This document shows, in pieces, positions 17,423-28,576 of a stretch of 60,983 nt of DNA (positions are counted from its first letter, which is position 1; every line of letters starts with the position of its first letter). Location: contig VYDH01000028.1 of the NCBI GenBank assembly GCA_009843525.1, positions 74,790 through 135,772 of the forward strand, given 5' to 3'. The position numbers and the translations under genes were made by a program. The notes beneath the pieces were generated by a model that had not been told where the DNA came from, did not search any database, and worked only from the letters and a program-made list of their open reading frames with translations. Origin of the DNA: Acidimicrobiales bacterium. GTDB lineage: Bacteria > Actinomycetota > Acidimicrobiia > Acidimicrobiales > Poriferisodalaceae.

Positions 17423-19296
17423 TGGGCGACCCAATGCGAACCGACTACTGCGGACGGCTGAGCCGCGCCGACATCGGCAGGGACGTCACCGTGTGCGGCT
17501 GGGTTTCGCGGCGCCGCGAGCATGGCGAGCACTTGGCCTTCGTCGACCTGCGAGATCGCACCGGCATTGTGCAGTGCGTCGTGGATCACGCTCACGATCT
17601 GCGCTCGGAATACGTGCTGGCGGTGACCGGCACAGTTCGCGAGCGTCCATTGGATACAGCCAATCCCGACCTGGCCACCGGCGAGATCGAGATCGGCGAT
17701 GCAACCGTCGAGGTGCTGTCGCGCTCGGAGCCCCCGCCGTTCCAGATCGATGGCCGCACCGAGGTCGACGAGATGCTGCGCATCCGCCATCGCTACCTCG
17801 ACCTGCGGAACCCCCGCATGCACTCGAACCTGGTGAATCGGGCACGCGTGAACGCGGCGATCCGCCGTTCGATGGAGGCAGCAGAGTTCATCGAGGTCGA
17901 GACACCGACGCTGGTGGCTTCGACCCCTGAGGGCGCCCGCGACTTCGTGGTGCCCAGCCGCCTGCATCAGGGCCGCTTCTACGCACTGCCGCAGAGCCCC
18001 CAGCTGTTCAAGCAACTCTGCATGGTGGGCGGCATCGACCGCTACTACCAGATCGCCCGCTGCCTGCGAGACGAGGATCTGCGAGCCGACCGACAGTTCG
18101 AGTTCAGCCAGCTCGACCTCGAGATGAGCTTCGCCAGCGGCGCCGAAGTGCGCGCCGTGATCAGCGAGGCAGTGGCCGAAGCGGCCGAAGAGATCACCGG
18201 CGTGCGCCCCGCGGCGATGCCCGAGATCACCTGGCATGAGGCGATCGACCGCTACGGGTCGGACAAGCCCGACCTGCGCTTCGGGCTCGAGCTCACCGAG
18301 CTCACAGATCTGTTCGCCGAGACCGGGTTCAACGCGTTCAAGGCGCCTGCGGTGCGGGGCATCCGGGTGCCCGGCGGCGGCGACATCAGCCGCAACGCAG
18401 TCGATGATCTCACCAAGCAGTGCCAGCGCTGGGGCGCCAAGGGTCTCGTGTGGATGCGGGTCAGCGCCGGCGAGCCGCTGGCCGAGGGTGCCCGCAGCGC
18501 AGCCGGCGGCCGGCTGGCCGTCACCTCGCCGGTCGCAAAGTTCATGTCCGATGCTGAGATCGACGGTGTGCTGGGGCGCCTCGGGGCTGAGCCGGGCGAC
18601 ATGTGCTACCTCGTGGCCGACACCTGGCGCAGGGCCAGCGGGGTGCTCGGCCTGCTGCGGCTGGAGCTGGGCCGCCCGCCGGTGAACGAGGGGGGCCTGC
18701 ACTTCCTGTGGGTGGTCGACTTCCCCCTGTTCGAGGATGTGAGCGCCGACGGACTCCCGATCCCGGCGCATCATCCCTTCACGATGCCCCATGCCGACGA
18801 TCTCGACGTTGTGGCTGCGGCTTCGGCGCGTATGGCGTCGGGCGGCGGCTTCGACGCCGACACCCTGCTGGACGTGCGCTCGCAGGCGTACGACCTGGTG
18901 CTCAACGGCTGGGAGCTGGGCTCGGGCAGCGTCCGGATCCACCGGGGCGACATCCAGCAGCAAGTCTTCGATCTGCTGGGCATCGACCCCGCCGCAGCGC
19001 AGGAGCGATTCGGGTTCCTGTTGGACGCGTTCCGCTACGGCGCACCGCCGCATGCAGGCTTCGCGTTCGGCATCGACCGGCTGGCGGCGCTGCTGTGCGG
19101 CGAGGAGAACATCCGCGAGGTCATCGCGTTTCCCAAGAGCCAGTCCGGTGCAGATCCGCTTACCAACGCCCCGAGCCACATCTCTGCCGACCAGCTGGAA
19201 GAGTTGGGGCTGGCAGTCGTCGCTGGCGACGGCGAGCAAGGTGCCGTCGCCCGTGAGGGCGAGCAGGGCGGCAGTGCGGACGAGGACGAGTCATGA
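17422..19296 (+). CDS. aspS: aspartyl-tRNA synthetase
   Basis: A bacterial-type AspRS of 624 residues. The OB-fold anticodon domain opens with RTDYCGRLSRADIGRDVTVC, motif 2 is CLRDEDLRADRQFEFSQLD, the bacterial GAD insertion lies in the middle (about 290-420), and motif 3 is GFAFGIDRLAALL followed by FPKSQSGADPLTNAP. The start could be GTG 17419, ATG 17422 or ATG 17434, all in frame; GGAAGGTGG at 17409-17415 favours the first two. The C-terminus carries an extra Glu/Gly-rich tail of about 30 residues. It cannot be told from sequence alone whether it also charges tRNA-Asn. Confidence 0.95.
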   Translation: MGDPMRTDYCGRLSRADIGRDVTVCGWVSRRREHGEHLAFVDLRDRTGIVQCVVDHAHDLRSEYVLAVTGTVRERPLDTANPDLATGEIEIGDATVEVLSRSEPPPFQIDGRTEVDEMLRIRHRYLDLRNPRMHSNLVNRARVNAAIRRSMEAAEFIEVETPTLVASTPEGARDFVVPSRLHQGRFYALPQSPQLFKQLCMVGGIDRYYQIARCLRDEDLRADRQFEFSQLDLEMSFASGAEVRAVISEAVAEAAEEITGVRPAAMPEITWHEAIDRYGSDKPDLRFGLELTELTDLFAETGFNAFKAPAVRGIRVPGGGDISRNAVDDLTKQCQRWGAKGLVWMRVSAGEPLAEGARSAAGGRLAVTSPVAKFMSDAEIDGVLGRLGAEPGDMCYLVADTWRRASGVLGLLRLELGRPPVNEGGLHFLWVVDFPLFEDVSADGLPIPAHHPFTMPHADDLDVVAAASARMASGGGFDADTLLDVRSQAYDLVLNGWELGSGSVRIHRGDIQQQVFDLLGIDPAAAQERFGFLLDAFRYGAPPHAGFAFGIDRLAALLCGEENIREVIAFPKSQSGADPLTNAPSHISADQLEELGLAVVAGDGEQGAVAREGEQGGSADEDES

Positions 19297-19676
19297 GCAG
19301 CAGCGATCTGGCCGCCGTGGTGGTGACCGTCTGCGTGGTGGTCGCGCTAGTGGCCCTGATCGCTGTGCTGACCCAGGCGTTCGCATTGATGCGGGAGTTC
19401 CGGCGCAAGCTCGAGGACTTCGACGCCAAGGTCGGGCCGGCGCTCGGCCAGTTGGCCGATACCGCCGAGATGGCCCAGACCGAGATCGGCCGGCTGCGCG
19501 ACCTGTTGAACATCGCGCAGAAGGTCGCAGGGCTGGCCGAATCCGCCGGGGCCGGCGCTGCAAGGATTGCCGGGGTGCCGGTCGACAAGGTGCGGGCAGC
19601 AGCCGAAGCCCTGCGCGGCAAGTTCGGTGGCACAGAGAGCGAGACGTCTGCGGGCAGCGAGGAAGCAGGGCGCTGA
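19293..19676 (+). CDS. small membrane-anchored protein, DUF948-like
   Basis: A 127-residue protein with one strong N-terminal membrane segment (about 7-30) and a predicted helical, coiled-coil-like cytosolic part (EFRRKLEDFDAKVGPAL, TAEMAQTEIGRLRDLLN). Small proteins of the DUF948 type commonly sit between aspS and alaS in actinobacteria; the match here is by shape and context, not by a diagnostic motif. ATG 19293 overlaps the aspS stop (ATGA), and the next gene starts two bases after its TGA, so the three are coupled. Confidence 0.65.
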   Translation: MSSSDLAAVVVTVCVVVALVALIAVLTQAFALMREFRRKLEDFDAKVGPALGQLADTAEMAQTEIGRLRDLLNIAQKVAGLAESAGAGAARIAGVPVDKVRAAAEALRGKFGGTESETSAGSEEAGR

Positions 19677-19677
19677 G

Positions 19678-19980
19678 ATGCTGAAACGATTGCGATGGCT
19701 GACGCTGGGTGCCGGACTGGGCGCTGGTGCCTCGCTGTGGGTGCAGCGGCGGCTGCGTCACCTCCTCGACCGATACGCGCCCGTGCGCGGCACGGCGACG
19801 GCGCTCGGCACTGCCCGCCAGATGCGTCGTGATCTCAAGGACGCTTGGCAGGACGGCCGCAAGCGCCTCGACGCGGCGTGGGATGACGGCAAGCGGCAGA
19901 TGGAGGATGCTGAGCAGCGTCTGCGCGACGAGCGGGACCGTCGCTGGGCCGAACGCCGCCATCGCCGCGAAGCCGCCTGA
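19678..19980 (+). CDS. small basic membrane-associated protein
   Basis: A 100-residue protein, too short for function assignment. It has a weak hydrophobic stretch near the start (LTLGAGLGAGASLWVQ, with a YtxH-like GxxxGxG flavour) followed by a highly charged Arg/Asp/Glu helix (DAWQDGRKRLDAAWDDGKRQ and onward). It starts at ATG 19678, one base after the TGA of the preceding membrane protein. The pair probably works together at the membrane; the role is unknown. Confidence 0.6.
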   Translation: MLKRLRWLTLGAGLGAGASLWVQRRLRHLLDRYAPVRGTATALGTARQMRRDLKDAWQDGRKRLDAAWDDGKRQMEDAEQRLRDERDRRWAERRHRREAA

Positions 19981-20059
19981 GAGGCCGCGATAGCCCCTCC
20001 GGCGGCCACGGAGGCCGCGAAAGTGCGTCGGCGGCCACAGAGGCCGCGAGAGTGCGTCG
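19981..20059 (+). repeat. 29/30-bp tandem repeat in the alaS upstream region
   Basis: Three units starting GAGGCCGCGA occur at 19981, 20011 and 20040. Units one and two end in GGCGGCCAC; units two and three share the GAAAGTGCGTC/GAGAGTGCGTC core. The last unit runs directly into the alaS -10 box. It fills most of the 91-base gap before alaS, where no gene is visible. Confidence 0.85.
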
Positions 20060-20065
20060 TATCCT
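20060..20065 (+). promoter_or_regulatory. -10 box of a probable leaderless promoter for alaS
   Basis: TATCCT ends 6 bases before ATG 20072. The intervening bases CTGGGG are too close to the ATG to act as a normal Shine-Dalgarno. The tandem repeat lies where a -35 element would be expected. Confidence 0.5.
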
Positions 20066-20071
20066 CTGGGG

Positions 20072-22680
<2,609 letters not shown>

Positions 22681-22684
<4 letters not shown>

Positions 22685-23118
22685 GTGGGGCGCCGGGCCC
22701 GATGATGCGGGCTGTCGGCGTGGATCTCGGCTCGGTGCGCATCGGCGTGGCCATCGCGCCGGCCGATGCTGCGGTGGCAGTGCCCTACGAAGTCCTCGAA
22801 CGCAGTGGCGAGCGTGCCCGAGACCACGAAGCACTCGCAGGTATGGTCGCTGACGTGGGTGCGGAGGTGGTCGTGATCGGCCTGCCGACCTCGCTCGACG
22901 GCGGCGAAGGACCGGCTGCAGTGGGCGTGCGAGCCGAGGCTGGCGAGATAGCGGCGGCACTCGATGTACCGGTGGTCTTGCACGACGAGCGCTACACCAC
23001 CGTGAGCGCGGAGCGCATCCTTTCCGAACAAGGACTGCGCGGCCCCGCTCGCCGCAAGGTCATCGACAAGGTGGCGGCCGCGGTCATCTTGCAGTCTTGG
23101 CTCGACGCACGTGACTGA
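22681..23118 (+). CDS. ruvX: YqgF/RuvX-type RNase H-fold nuclease (pre-16S rRNA processing)
   Basis: A 145-residue RNase H-fold protein. YqgF family members help mature the 5' end of 16S rRNA and have been proposed as alternative resolvases. The first acidic block AVGVDLGSVRIGVAIAP, the VVIGLPTSLDGGEGPAA segment and the C-terminal DERYTTVSAERIL are all present. GTG 22681 overlaps the alaS stop; ATG 22702 or 22705 are possible alternative starts closer to the family N-terminus. It overlaps mltG by eight bases. Confidence 0.9.
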
Positions 23119-24529
23119 CCGCAGCACCGACGCTCCCCGCGACGGTCACGCCGCGCGTCACGCGACCAGCGGAGCCGGCCGTGTGACTGCCGTGAGGGCG
23201 CCATCGGCGATGCGACGGCTGGCAGACCGGCTCGCTGGCCTCGTGGGGCTGGCGCCCGGCGGCGAATCTCAGGGAGCCGAGCCAGGCCTTGCGGCGAGCG
23301 GTGAGATCGCCGGCGAATCCGCTTCGGGCCCACCGGGCAGGTACGCCCGACGTTCCGTATCGCCGGGAGTCTCCGTGTCGCCATCGGCGCCCGAAGCCGC
23401 CGCGCCGAGCTCGCCGCCAGTCGGCGGTCGTCGGGGTGTCGATTTCGAGGTAGTGAGCACGCGACGCGGATTGGGCACCCCCGGCGCGTTGTTGTTTCTC
23501 GTGGTGCTCGGCCTCGTCGCCTGGATGGCGGGCAGCCGTGGCTACCGCTGGGTGTCCGAACAGCTCGACCCTCCCGGCGACCCCACCGGCGAGATCGTGT
23601 TGACGCTGCCGCCCGGATCGAGCACGGCGAGCATCTCCGACCTGCTCGGCGAGCACGGCGTGGTTCCCAGTTCGCGGGCCTACGAGTGGTACGTGAGATT
23701 AAGGGGCGGCCCGGCGTTCCAGGCAGGCGAGTACACGTTCCAGTCCAACTCGTCGGTGTGGGAGACCATGGCAGTGCTCGAAGCCGGGCCGAGCCGCGTT
23801 GCCCAAGCCGCCCAGCAGCCGCTCACCATTCCCGAAGGCCTGACGGTGGTCCAGATGGCGGCGCTGCTCGACGAGGTGGGGGGGCTGAGCTTCAGCGGCA
23901 GGGACTTCCTCGAGGCCGTCCGGACGCGTCCGGTGCTCTCGCTGGTAGCGCCAGTGCCTCGCGTGCTGCCCGACGGGGTCATCGATCCGGCCGAGGGACA
24001 GCTTTTCGCCGACACCTACTTCTTCGACTCCCAGACGAGCGCCGAACAGCTTGTCGCGCTGATGGTCGACCGGCTCGATGCGGTGCTGACCGATCTGGGC
24101 TATGACGATGCCCCCCGGCGTGTGGGCCTGACGCCGTACGAGGCGCTGATCGTGGCCAGCATGATCGAGCGGGAGGCCCAGCGGCCCGAGGACCGGGCCA
24201 AGGTGGCGCGGGTGATCTACAACCGGCTAGCGCGCGGCTGGTCGCTCGGCCTCGATGCCACAGTGGTCTACGCGGTGGGCGAGAGCGAGCTGACCGCAGA
24301 GCTGCTGGCGGTCAACTCGCCGTACAACACGCGGGTGCTGGTGGGGCTGCCGCCCACGCCGATTGCCACCCCGGGCCGCGCTTCGCTCGAGGCAGCGCTG
24401 AATCCGGAAGACGGACCCTGGATGTACTTCGTGCTGACCTCTCCCGACGGCACCCTGTCGTTCTCCGAGACCGACGAGGAGTTCCAGCGCGACAAGGCGG
24501 TGTGCCAAGAATTGGGCCTGTGCGGCTGA
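23111..24529 (+). CDS. mltG: endolytic murein transglycosylase MltG (YceG family)
   Basis: A 472-residue inner-membrane lytic transglycosylase that is thought to end nascent glycan strands. One membrane helix (about 124-141, ALLFLVVLGLVAWMA) follows a cytoplasmic tail of about 120 residues that is rich in Pro, Ser, Gly and Arg. Outside the membrane a LysM-like part (LTLPPGSSTASISDLLGEHG) is followed by the catalytic domain with ASMIEREAQRPEDR, in which Glu353 is the expected catalytic residue, and YNTRVLVGLPPTPIATPG. GTG 23111 overlaps the ruvX stop. The long tail is unusual compared with short-tailed Gram-negative MltG but is seen in other actinobacteria. Confidence 0.92.
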   Translation: MTDRSTDAPRDGHAARHATSGAGRVTAVRAPSAMRRLADRLAGLVGLAPGGESQGAEPGLAASGEIAGESASGPPGRYARRSVSPGVSVSPSAPEAAAPSSPPVGGRRGVDFEVVSTRRGLGTPGALLFLVVLGLVAWMAGSRGYRWVSEQLDPPGDPTGEIVLTLPPGSSTASISDLLGEHGVVPSSRAYEWYVRLRGGPAFQAGEYTFQSNSSVWETMAVLEAGPSRVAQAAQQPLTIPEGLTVVQMAALLDEVGGLSFSGRDFLEAVRTRPVLSLVAPVPRVLPDGVIDPAEGQLFADTYFFDSQTSAEQLVALMVDRLDAVLTDLGYDDAPRRVGLTPYEALIVASMIEREAQRPEDRAKVARVIYNRLARGWSLGLDATVVYAVGESELTAELLAVNSPYNTRVLVGLPPTPIATPGRASLEAALNPEDGPWMYFVLTSPDGTLSFSETDEEFQRDKAVCQELGLCG

Positions 24530-24561
24530 AAATGTTCGGCAGCCAGCGCAGGTCGTTCACA

Positions 24562-24567
24562 TAGTGT
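24562..24567 (+). promoter_or_regulatory. -10 box upstream of aroE
   Basis: TAGTGT ends 6 bases before GTG 24574, consistent with a leaderless transcript and used here to prefer that start over ATG 24616. Confidence 0.4.
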
Positions 24568-24573
24568 CGGAGC

Positions 24574-25488
24574 GTGGCCGTGCCTTGCGATGAGTCGGGC
24601 CCCGAGAAGGGGTCGATGGTCGTTCCGACTGGCAGCACACGCGTGGCGGGAGTGATCGGCGATCCTGTGCGGCACTCGCTCAGCCCGGCGCTGCACAACG
24701 CCGCATTCGCTGAACTGGGTCTGGACTGGACGTACCTGGCATTCGAGGTGCCCGTTGGCCGAGGCGCCGATGCCGTGGCGGCGATGCGGGCGCTCGGCAT
24801 CGAGGGCCTGTCGGTGACCATGCCGCACAAGGACACCGTGGCCGCTGCGGTTGACGAGCTGTCGCCGGCGGCAGCGCTGCTCGGCGCGGCGAACTGCGTG
24901 CGCCGTGACGGCGACCGGCTGATCGGCGAGAACACCGACGGCGCAGGGTTCTTGCGCTCGCTGCGCACCCAGGCGGGTGTTGACCCTGCAGGGCTGCGCA
25001 CGGTCGTGCTGGGCGCGGGCGGCGCGGCGCGGGCAGTGATCGTCGCCCTGGCTGCCGAGGGAGCGTTGGTGACGGTCGTCAATCGCTCGCCGGATGCGGC
25101 GGCACGGGCTGCGGCATTGGGTGGGGAGGCGGGTGGCGCAACAGCGGAGGCGCTAGGCGGGCGTTCAGGCTCGGCGTCAGTCGGCGGCGCCGAAGCGGCG
25201 CGCGACGCCGATGTCGTGGTGAATGCCACACCGCTCGGCATGACCGACAGCGATCCGCTGCCGGTCGATCCGGCACTGTTGAGCGACAGCCAGATCGTCG
25301 TCGATCTCATCTACCGCCCTGAGCGGACCCCGTTGCTCGAGGCGGCCGCCGAGGCAGGTGCGACAACGCTGAACGGCGTCGGCATGCTCTTGTATCAAGC
25401 CGCCGAGCAGTTCACGATGTGGACCGGACACGACGCTCCTGTCGACGCGATGGCAGCCGCGGTCGGCCTCGACCTTGCCGGTTCGTAA
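24574..25488 (+). CDS. aroE: shikimate dehydrogenase
   Basis: A 304-residue NADP-dependent enzyme that reduces 3-dehydroshikimate. The substrate-binding N-terminal domain has GDPVRHSLSPALHNAAF and the catalytic Lys block SVTMPHKDT; ENTDGAGFLRSL and the Rossmann loop VLGAGGAARAVI follow, and VVNATPLGM and GMLLYQAAEQF close the family pattern. An Ala/Gly-rich insertion (about residues 180-205) lies after the nucleotide-binding NRS segment. The start is GTG 24574 because a -10 box lies 6 bases before it; ATG 24616 is an alternative 14 codons in. Confidence 0.94.
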   Translation: MAVPCDESGPEKGSMVVPTGSTRVAGVIGDPVRHSLSPALHNAAFAELGLDWTYLAFEVPVGRGADAVAAMRALGIEGLSVTMPHKDTVAAAVDELSPAAALLGAANCVRRDGDRLIGENTDGAGFLRSLRTQAGVDPAGLRTVVLGAGGAARAVIVALAAEGALVTVVNRSPDAAARAAALGGEAGGATAEALGGRSGSASVGGAEAARDADVVVNATPLGMTDSDPLPVDPALLSDSQIVVDLIYRPERTPLLEAAAEAGATTLNGVGMLLYQAAEQFTMWTGHDAPVDAMAAAVGLDLAGS

Positions 25489-25536
25489 CCCGCCGGCTTC
25501 CTCCCCCGTGCGGCAGGCATCCTCAGCGCGGGCTGC

Positions 25537-26208
25537 GTGGTGATCGCCCAGGTGGAGCCGAGTCTCGTGGCCGGCGCGGCCGCCGGGCTGGGTGGCGCTG
25601 CCGCTGGTGCGGCGGCAGTTCGCTGTGCGAAGCGCTGCTTCGACGTCGGTCTGCAGCCGGCATGGACGACGGCGGCGTGCATGGCGACAGGCGCGGTGCT
25701 CGCGTTGCGGGTCGGAGCGGGTCCTTTTCTCGCCCCGCTGCTGGCGTTCGGCTGGGCCGGCGTGGTGATCTCCGCGGTCGACCTGCGCACTCACCTGATC
25801 CCCACGCGCTTGCTGCGCGCCTGCGTCGCAATAGCGGTCCCATTGATGTGTGCGGCAGCGGTGCTCGACGGCGGCCTCGCAGGGCTGGCGCGCGCGTCTG
25901 CCGCGGCAGCCACCGGAGCAACGCTCGGCTGGGGGGCGATGCACGTCATCTGGCGGGTCGCCCGGGGCGGGCTCGGCTATGGCGACGTGAGGCTCGGCGG
26001 CTACCTCGGCTTGCACTTGGGCCTGGGCGGGCTCGCCGCCGTGTGGGCGGGCCTGCTTGCGGGCTTCGCGATCGCCGCCGCGGTCGGCGCTGTCGGGGTG
26101 GTCGCGTTGGGCCGGAGCGCCGACCACCGGTTCGCTCTCGGACCGTCGCTGGTCGCCGGCGCTCTCGCCGCCGCTTGGTGGTTCCCGCCGCCGGGTCTCG
26201 CCGCCTGA
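25537..26208 (+). CDS. prepilin peptidase, A24 family (TadV/CpaA-like)
   Basis: A 223-residue polytopic membrane aspartyl protease that cleaves prepilin leader peptides at the cytoplasmic face. The two catalytic aspartates are visible: Asp82 in AVDLRTHLIPTRLL and Asp150 in GLGYGDVRLGGYLG. The C-terminal block FALGPSLVAGAL matches the FGPFL region of PilD-type enzymes. At least six hydrophobic segments are present and the N-terminal methyltransferase domain of classical PilD is absent. It sits among shikimate genes and is the only candidate in this window to process the pseudopilins of the Tad-like cluster 5 kb downstream. Confidence 0.85.
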   Translation: MVIAQVEPSLVAGAAAGLGGAAAGAAAVRCAKRCFDVGLQPAWTTAACMATGAVLALRVGAGPFLAPLLAFGWAGVVISAVDLRTHLIPTRLLRACVAIAVPLMCAAAVLDGGLAGLARASAAAATGATLGWGAMHVIWRVARGGLGYGDVRLGGYLGLHLGLGGLAAVWAGLLAGFAIAAAVGAVGVVALGRSADHRFALGPSLVAGALAAAWWFPPPGLAA

Positions 26209-26296
26209 GCGCGTCGCGGTTCCGATCGCTCGCTGTCTGCCAGAAATCCGCTGCGCACTGAGGCGTCCCGGCGGGTAGCCAACCGGAATGCGTCGG

Positions 26297-26302
26297 TACC
26301 CT
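26297..26302 (+). promoter_or_regulatory. -10 box of a probable leaderless promoter for aroB
   Basis: TACCCT ends 8 bases before the aroB ATG at 26311 with no Shine-Dalgarno between them. Confidence 0.5.
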
Positions 26303-26310
26303 CGCAACCG

Positions 26311-27396
26311 ATGTCGGGCACCATCCGCGTCGATGTTCCGCTGGGCGACCGCTCGTACCCCGTGCTGGTCGGCGACGGCGCGCGCCATGAGCTCGCCTCG
26401 GTCTTGCGCGAATCCAAGCTGACCGCCGGGGCGCAGCGCGCCGCGGTGATCACACAGCCGGGCATCGGCGTCGACATCGACCCTGGCATCGGTTTCGAGA
26501 CATTCGAGATTCCCGACGGCGAGCAGGCCAAGGAGCTGTCCACCATCGGCGAGTTGTGCAGCCGGTTCACTCGCTTCGGCCTCACCCGCCGTGACGTCGT
26601 GGTGGGCGTCGGGGGAGGCGTCGTCACCGACGTGGCCGGCTTCGCAGCGGCGGTGTACCACCGGGGCGTGGCTGTCGTGCACGTCGCCACCACGCTGCTG
26701 GGCCAGATCGACGCTGCCGTGGGCGGCAAGACCGGTGTGAACCTGGCCGAGGGCAAGAACCTCGTCGGGGCCTTCTGGCAGCCGGCAGCGGTGCTGTGCG
26801 ATACCGAGGTGCTCGACACGCTGCCCGAGCGCGAATTGCGCGCCGGCTACGGCGAACTGGCCAAGTACCACTTCATCGGCTGCACACCGCAGGCCGCGCA
26901 GCTCATTGGTTCCCACCCGTCCCTCGCGCGTCGCCTAGAAGGCGGCGAGCCGCTCAGCTCGCTCGAAGGGGCAGAACTGGTGGCGGCGTGCGTGGCCATC
27001 AAGGCCGAGGTGGTGGCGTCGGACGAAACCGAGGGCGGTCGCCGGGCGTTGCTGAACTATGGGCACACACTCGGGCATGCGCTCGAGATCGCCGGGCGGT
27101 TCGACCTGCGCCACGGCGAGGCGGTGGCCATTGGCCTGCGCTACGCGGCCGTGGTCGCTCGCGTGCTCGGACGCATCGACGACGATCGTGTGGCCGAGCA
27201 TGAGCGGGTGGTCGCCGCCTACGGGCTCAATGCGAGCCTTCCCCACGGCATCGACCGCGACGAGATCATCGAGCTGTTCGGCCGCGACAAGAAGGCCGCC
27301 GGAGGCATCACGTTCGTGCTCGACAGTCCCGACGGCCTCGAAGTGGTGCCCGGCATCGATCCCGGCGTGCTGCGCAGCGCGCTCGAGCGGATGTGA
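26311..27396 (+). CDS. aroB: 3-dehydroquinate synthase
   Basis: A 361-residue NAD- and zinc-dependent enzyme that cyclises DAHP to 3-dehydroquinate. The NAD-binding core is seen in DVVVGVGGGVVTDVAGFAAA, followed by HVATTLLGQIDAAVGGKTGVN and GKNLVGAFWQP. Zinc ligands lie in the ELAKYHFIG region (Glu) and in LNYGHTLGHALE (His) and HGEAVAIGL (His). Length is normal. It overlaps aroQ (GTGA), so the two consecutive shikimate steps are coupled. Confidence 0.96.
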   Translation: MSGTIRVDVPLGDRSYPVLVGDGARHELASVLRESKLTAGAQRAAVITQPGIGVDIDPGIGFETFEIPDGEQAKELSTIGELCSRFTRFGLTRRDVVVGVGGGVVTDVAGFAAAVYHRGVAVVHVATTLLGQIDAAVGGKTGVNLAEGKNLVGAFWQPAAVLCDTEVLDTLPERELRAGYGELAKYHFIGCTPQAAQLIGSHPSLARRLEGGEPLSSLEGAELVAACVAIKAEVVASDETEGGRRALLNYGHTLGHALEIAGRFDLRHGEAVAIGLRYAAVVARVLGRIDDDRVAEHERVVAAYGLNASLPHGIDRDEIIELFGRDKKAAGGITFVLDSPDGLEVVPGIDPGVLRSALERM

Positions 27397-27890
27397 GTGC
27401 AGTCATGCCTCGCCATGTCGTGCTGCTGCTGTCGGGCCCGAACCTGAACCTGCTGGGCACCCGCCAGCCCGAGATCTACGGCACCGACACGCTGCTCGAT
27501 CACGTGCGTGCCGCCCGTCGGGCCGCAACCGAGCGCGGCTGGGATCTCGAGCACCGCCAGAGCAACCACGAGGGCGAACTGGTCGATGCGGTGCACGCGG
27601 GCATCGGCCGGGTAGAGGCGATCGTGGTGAACCCCGGCGCGCTCACTCACTACGGCTGGTCACTGCACGACGCACTCGCCGCATTCGAGGGCCCGATCGT
27701 GGAGCTGCACCTGTCCGAGCCCCGCGAGCGCGAGCCGTGGCGGCATCTGTCGGTGGTGGAGCCGCTGGCGACCGCCCGGGTGGCGGGGGAGGGCGGCGCT
27801 GGCTACCCGCGGGCAGTCGCGCTGGCCATCGATGCGGCGGCCGCCTCCGATTCCCCCGATACCGGCGACCAAGCCGAACGGCCATCGTGA
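27393..27890 (+). CDS. aroQ: type II 3-dehydroquinate dehydratase
   Basis: A 165-residue enzyme of the dodecameric type II class that dehydrates 3-dehydroquinate. The flexible-loop region GPNLNLLGTRQPEIYG carries the catalytic Arg and Tyr, NPGALTHYGWSLHDAL carries the substrate-binding Asn, and VELHLSEPREREPWRH carries the conserved His and Arg residues. GTG 27393 overlaps the aroB stop; an internal ATG four codons later is possible. The C-terminal 20 residues are a polar tail not seen in the shorter members. Confidence 0.95.
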   Translation: MSAVMPRHVVLLLSGPNLNLLGTRQPEIYGTDTLLDHVRAARRAATERGWDLEHRQSNHEGELVDAVHAGIGRVEAIVVNPGALTHYGWSLHDALAAFEGPIVELHLSEPREREPWRHLSVVEPLATARVAGEGGAGYPRAVALAIDAAAASDSPDTGDQAERPS

Positions 27891-27919
27891 CGCCCTGTCG
27901 TGGCGGCGGGCCGTGCTTG

Positions 27920-27925
27920 TACCGT
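27920..27925 (+). promoter_or_regulatory. -10-like box for efp
   Basis: TACCGT lies about 46 bases before the efp ATG, with GCGAGGCG near the start acting as a ribosome-binding site. This would be a conventional short leader, unlike most promoters in this window. Confidence 0.3.
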
Positions 27926-27971
27926 CCCGCTGCGAACCTGCAAGCACTCAGGCTGACCGCGAGGCGTTGAC

Positions 27972-28538
27972 ATGGCCATCTCCACCGCCGACTTCCGCAA
28001 CGGCATGACGCTCGACCTCGCCGACGGGCTGTTCCAGCTCACCGAGTTCCAGCACGTCAAGCCGGGCAAGGGCGGCGCGTTCGTGCGGACCACGCTCAAG
28101 AACGTGCGCACCGGTGCCACGCTCGAGCGCACGTTCCGAGCGGGCGAGCGCATGGAGCGCGCCGTCATCGACCAGCGCGACATGCAATACCTGTACGCCG
28201 ACGGCGACTCGCTGGTGTTCATGGACACCGACAGCTACGAACAGCTCCCGGTCAGCCGCACGGCGGCCGGCAGCGCCACGAGTTTCCTGGTGGAAGGCGA
28301 GATGGCCACCGTCGTGCGCTACGGCGACGAGGTGCTGGGCGTGGAGCTGCCCGCATCGGTGGTGCTGGAGGTGGCCGACACCGACCCCGGCGTGCAGGGC
28401 GACCGGGTATCGGGCGCACGCAAGCAGGCCACGATGTCCACCGGGCTGGTGGTGCAGGTGCCGCTGTTCATCGAGACTGGCGAGCGGCTGAAGGTGGACA
28501 CCCGCAGCGGCGACTACATCGAGCGGGCCCGCGGCTGA
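27972..28538 (+). CDS. efp: translation elongation factor P
   Basis: A 188-residue three-domain tRNA mimic that rescues ribosomes stalled on polyproline. The KOW-like N-terminal domain has FQLTEFQHVKPGKGGAFVRT, with the usual tip-loop Lys of the unmodified or lysine-type branch (PGKGGA). The OB domains follow, and the signature near the C-terminus reads VPLFIETGERLKVDTRSGDY. It is followed by nusB, a common actinobacterial arrangement (aroQ-efp-nusB). Confidence 0.96.
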   Translation: MAISTADFRNGMTLDLADGLFQLTEFQHVKPGKGGAFVRTTLKNVRTGATLERTFRAGERMERAVIDQRDMQYLYADGDSLVFMDTDSYEQLPVSRTAAGSATSFLVEGEMATVVRYGDEVLGVELPASVVLEVADTDPGVQGDRVSGARKQATMSTGLVVQVPLFIETGERLKVDTRSGDYIERARG

Positions 28539-28576
28539 CGCCCTCGGGCCGCCGCGACATGCTCGGAGCCACAGCC

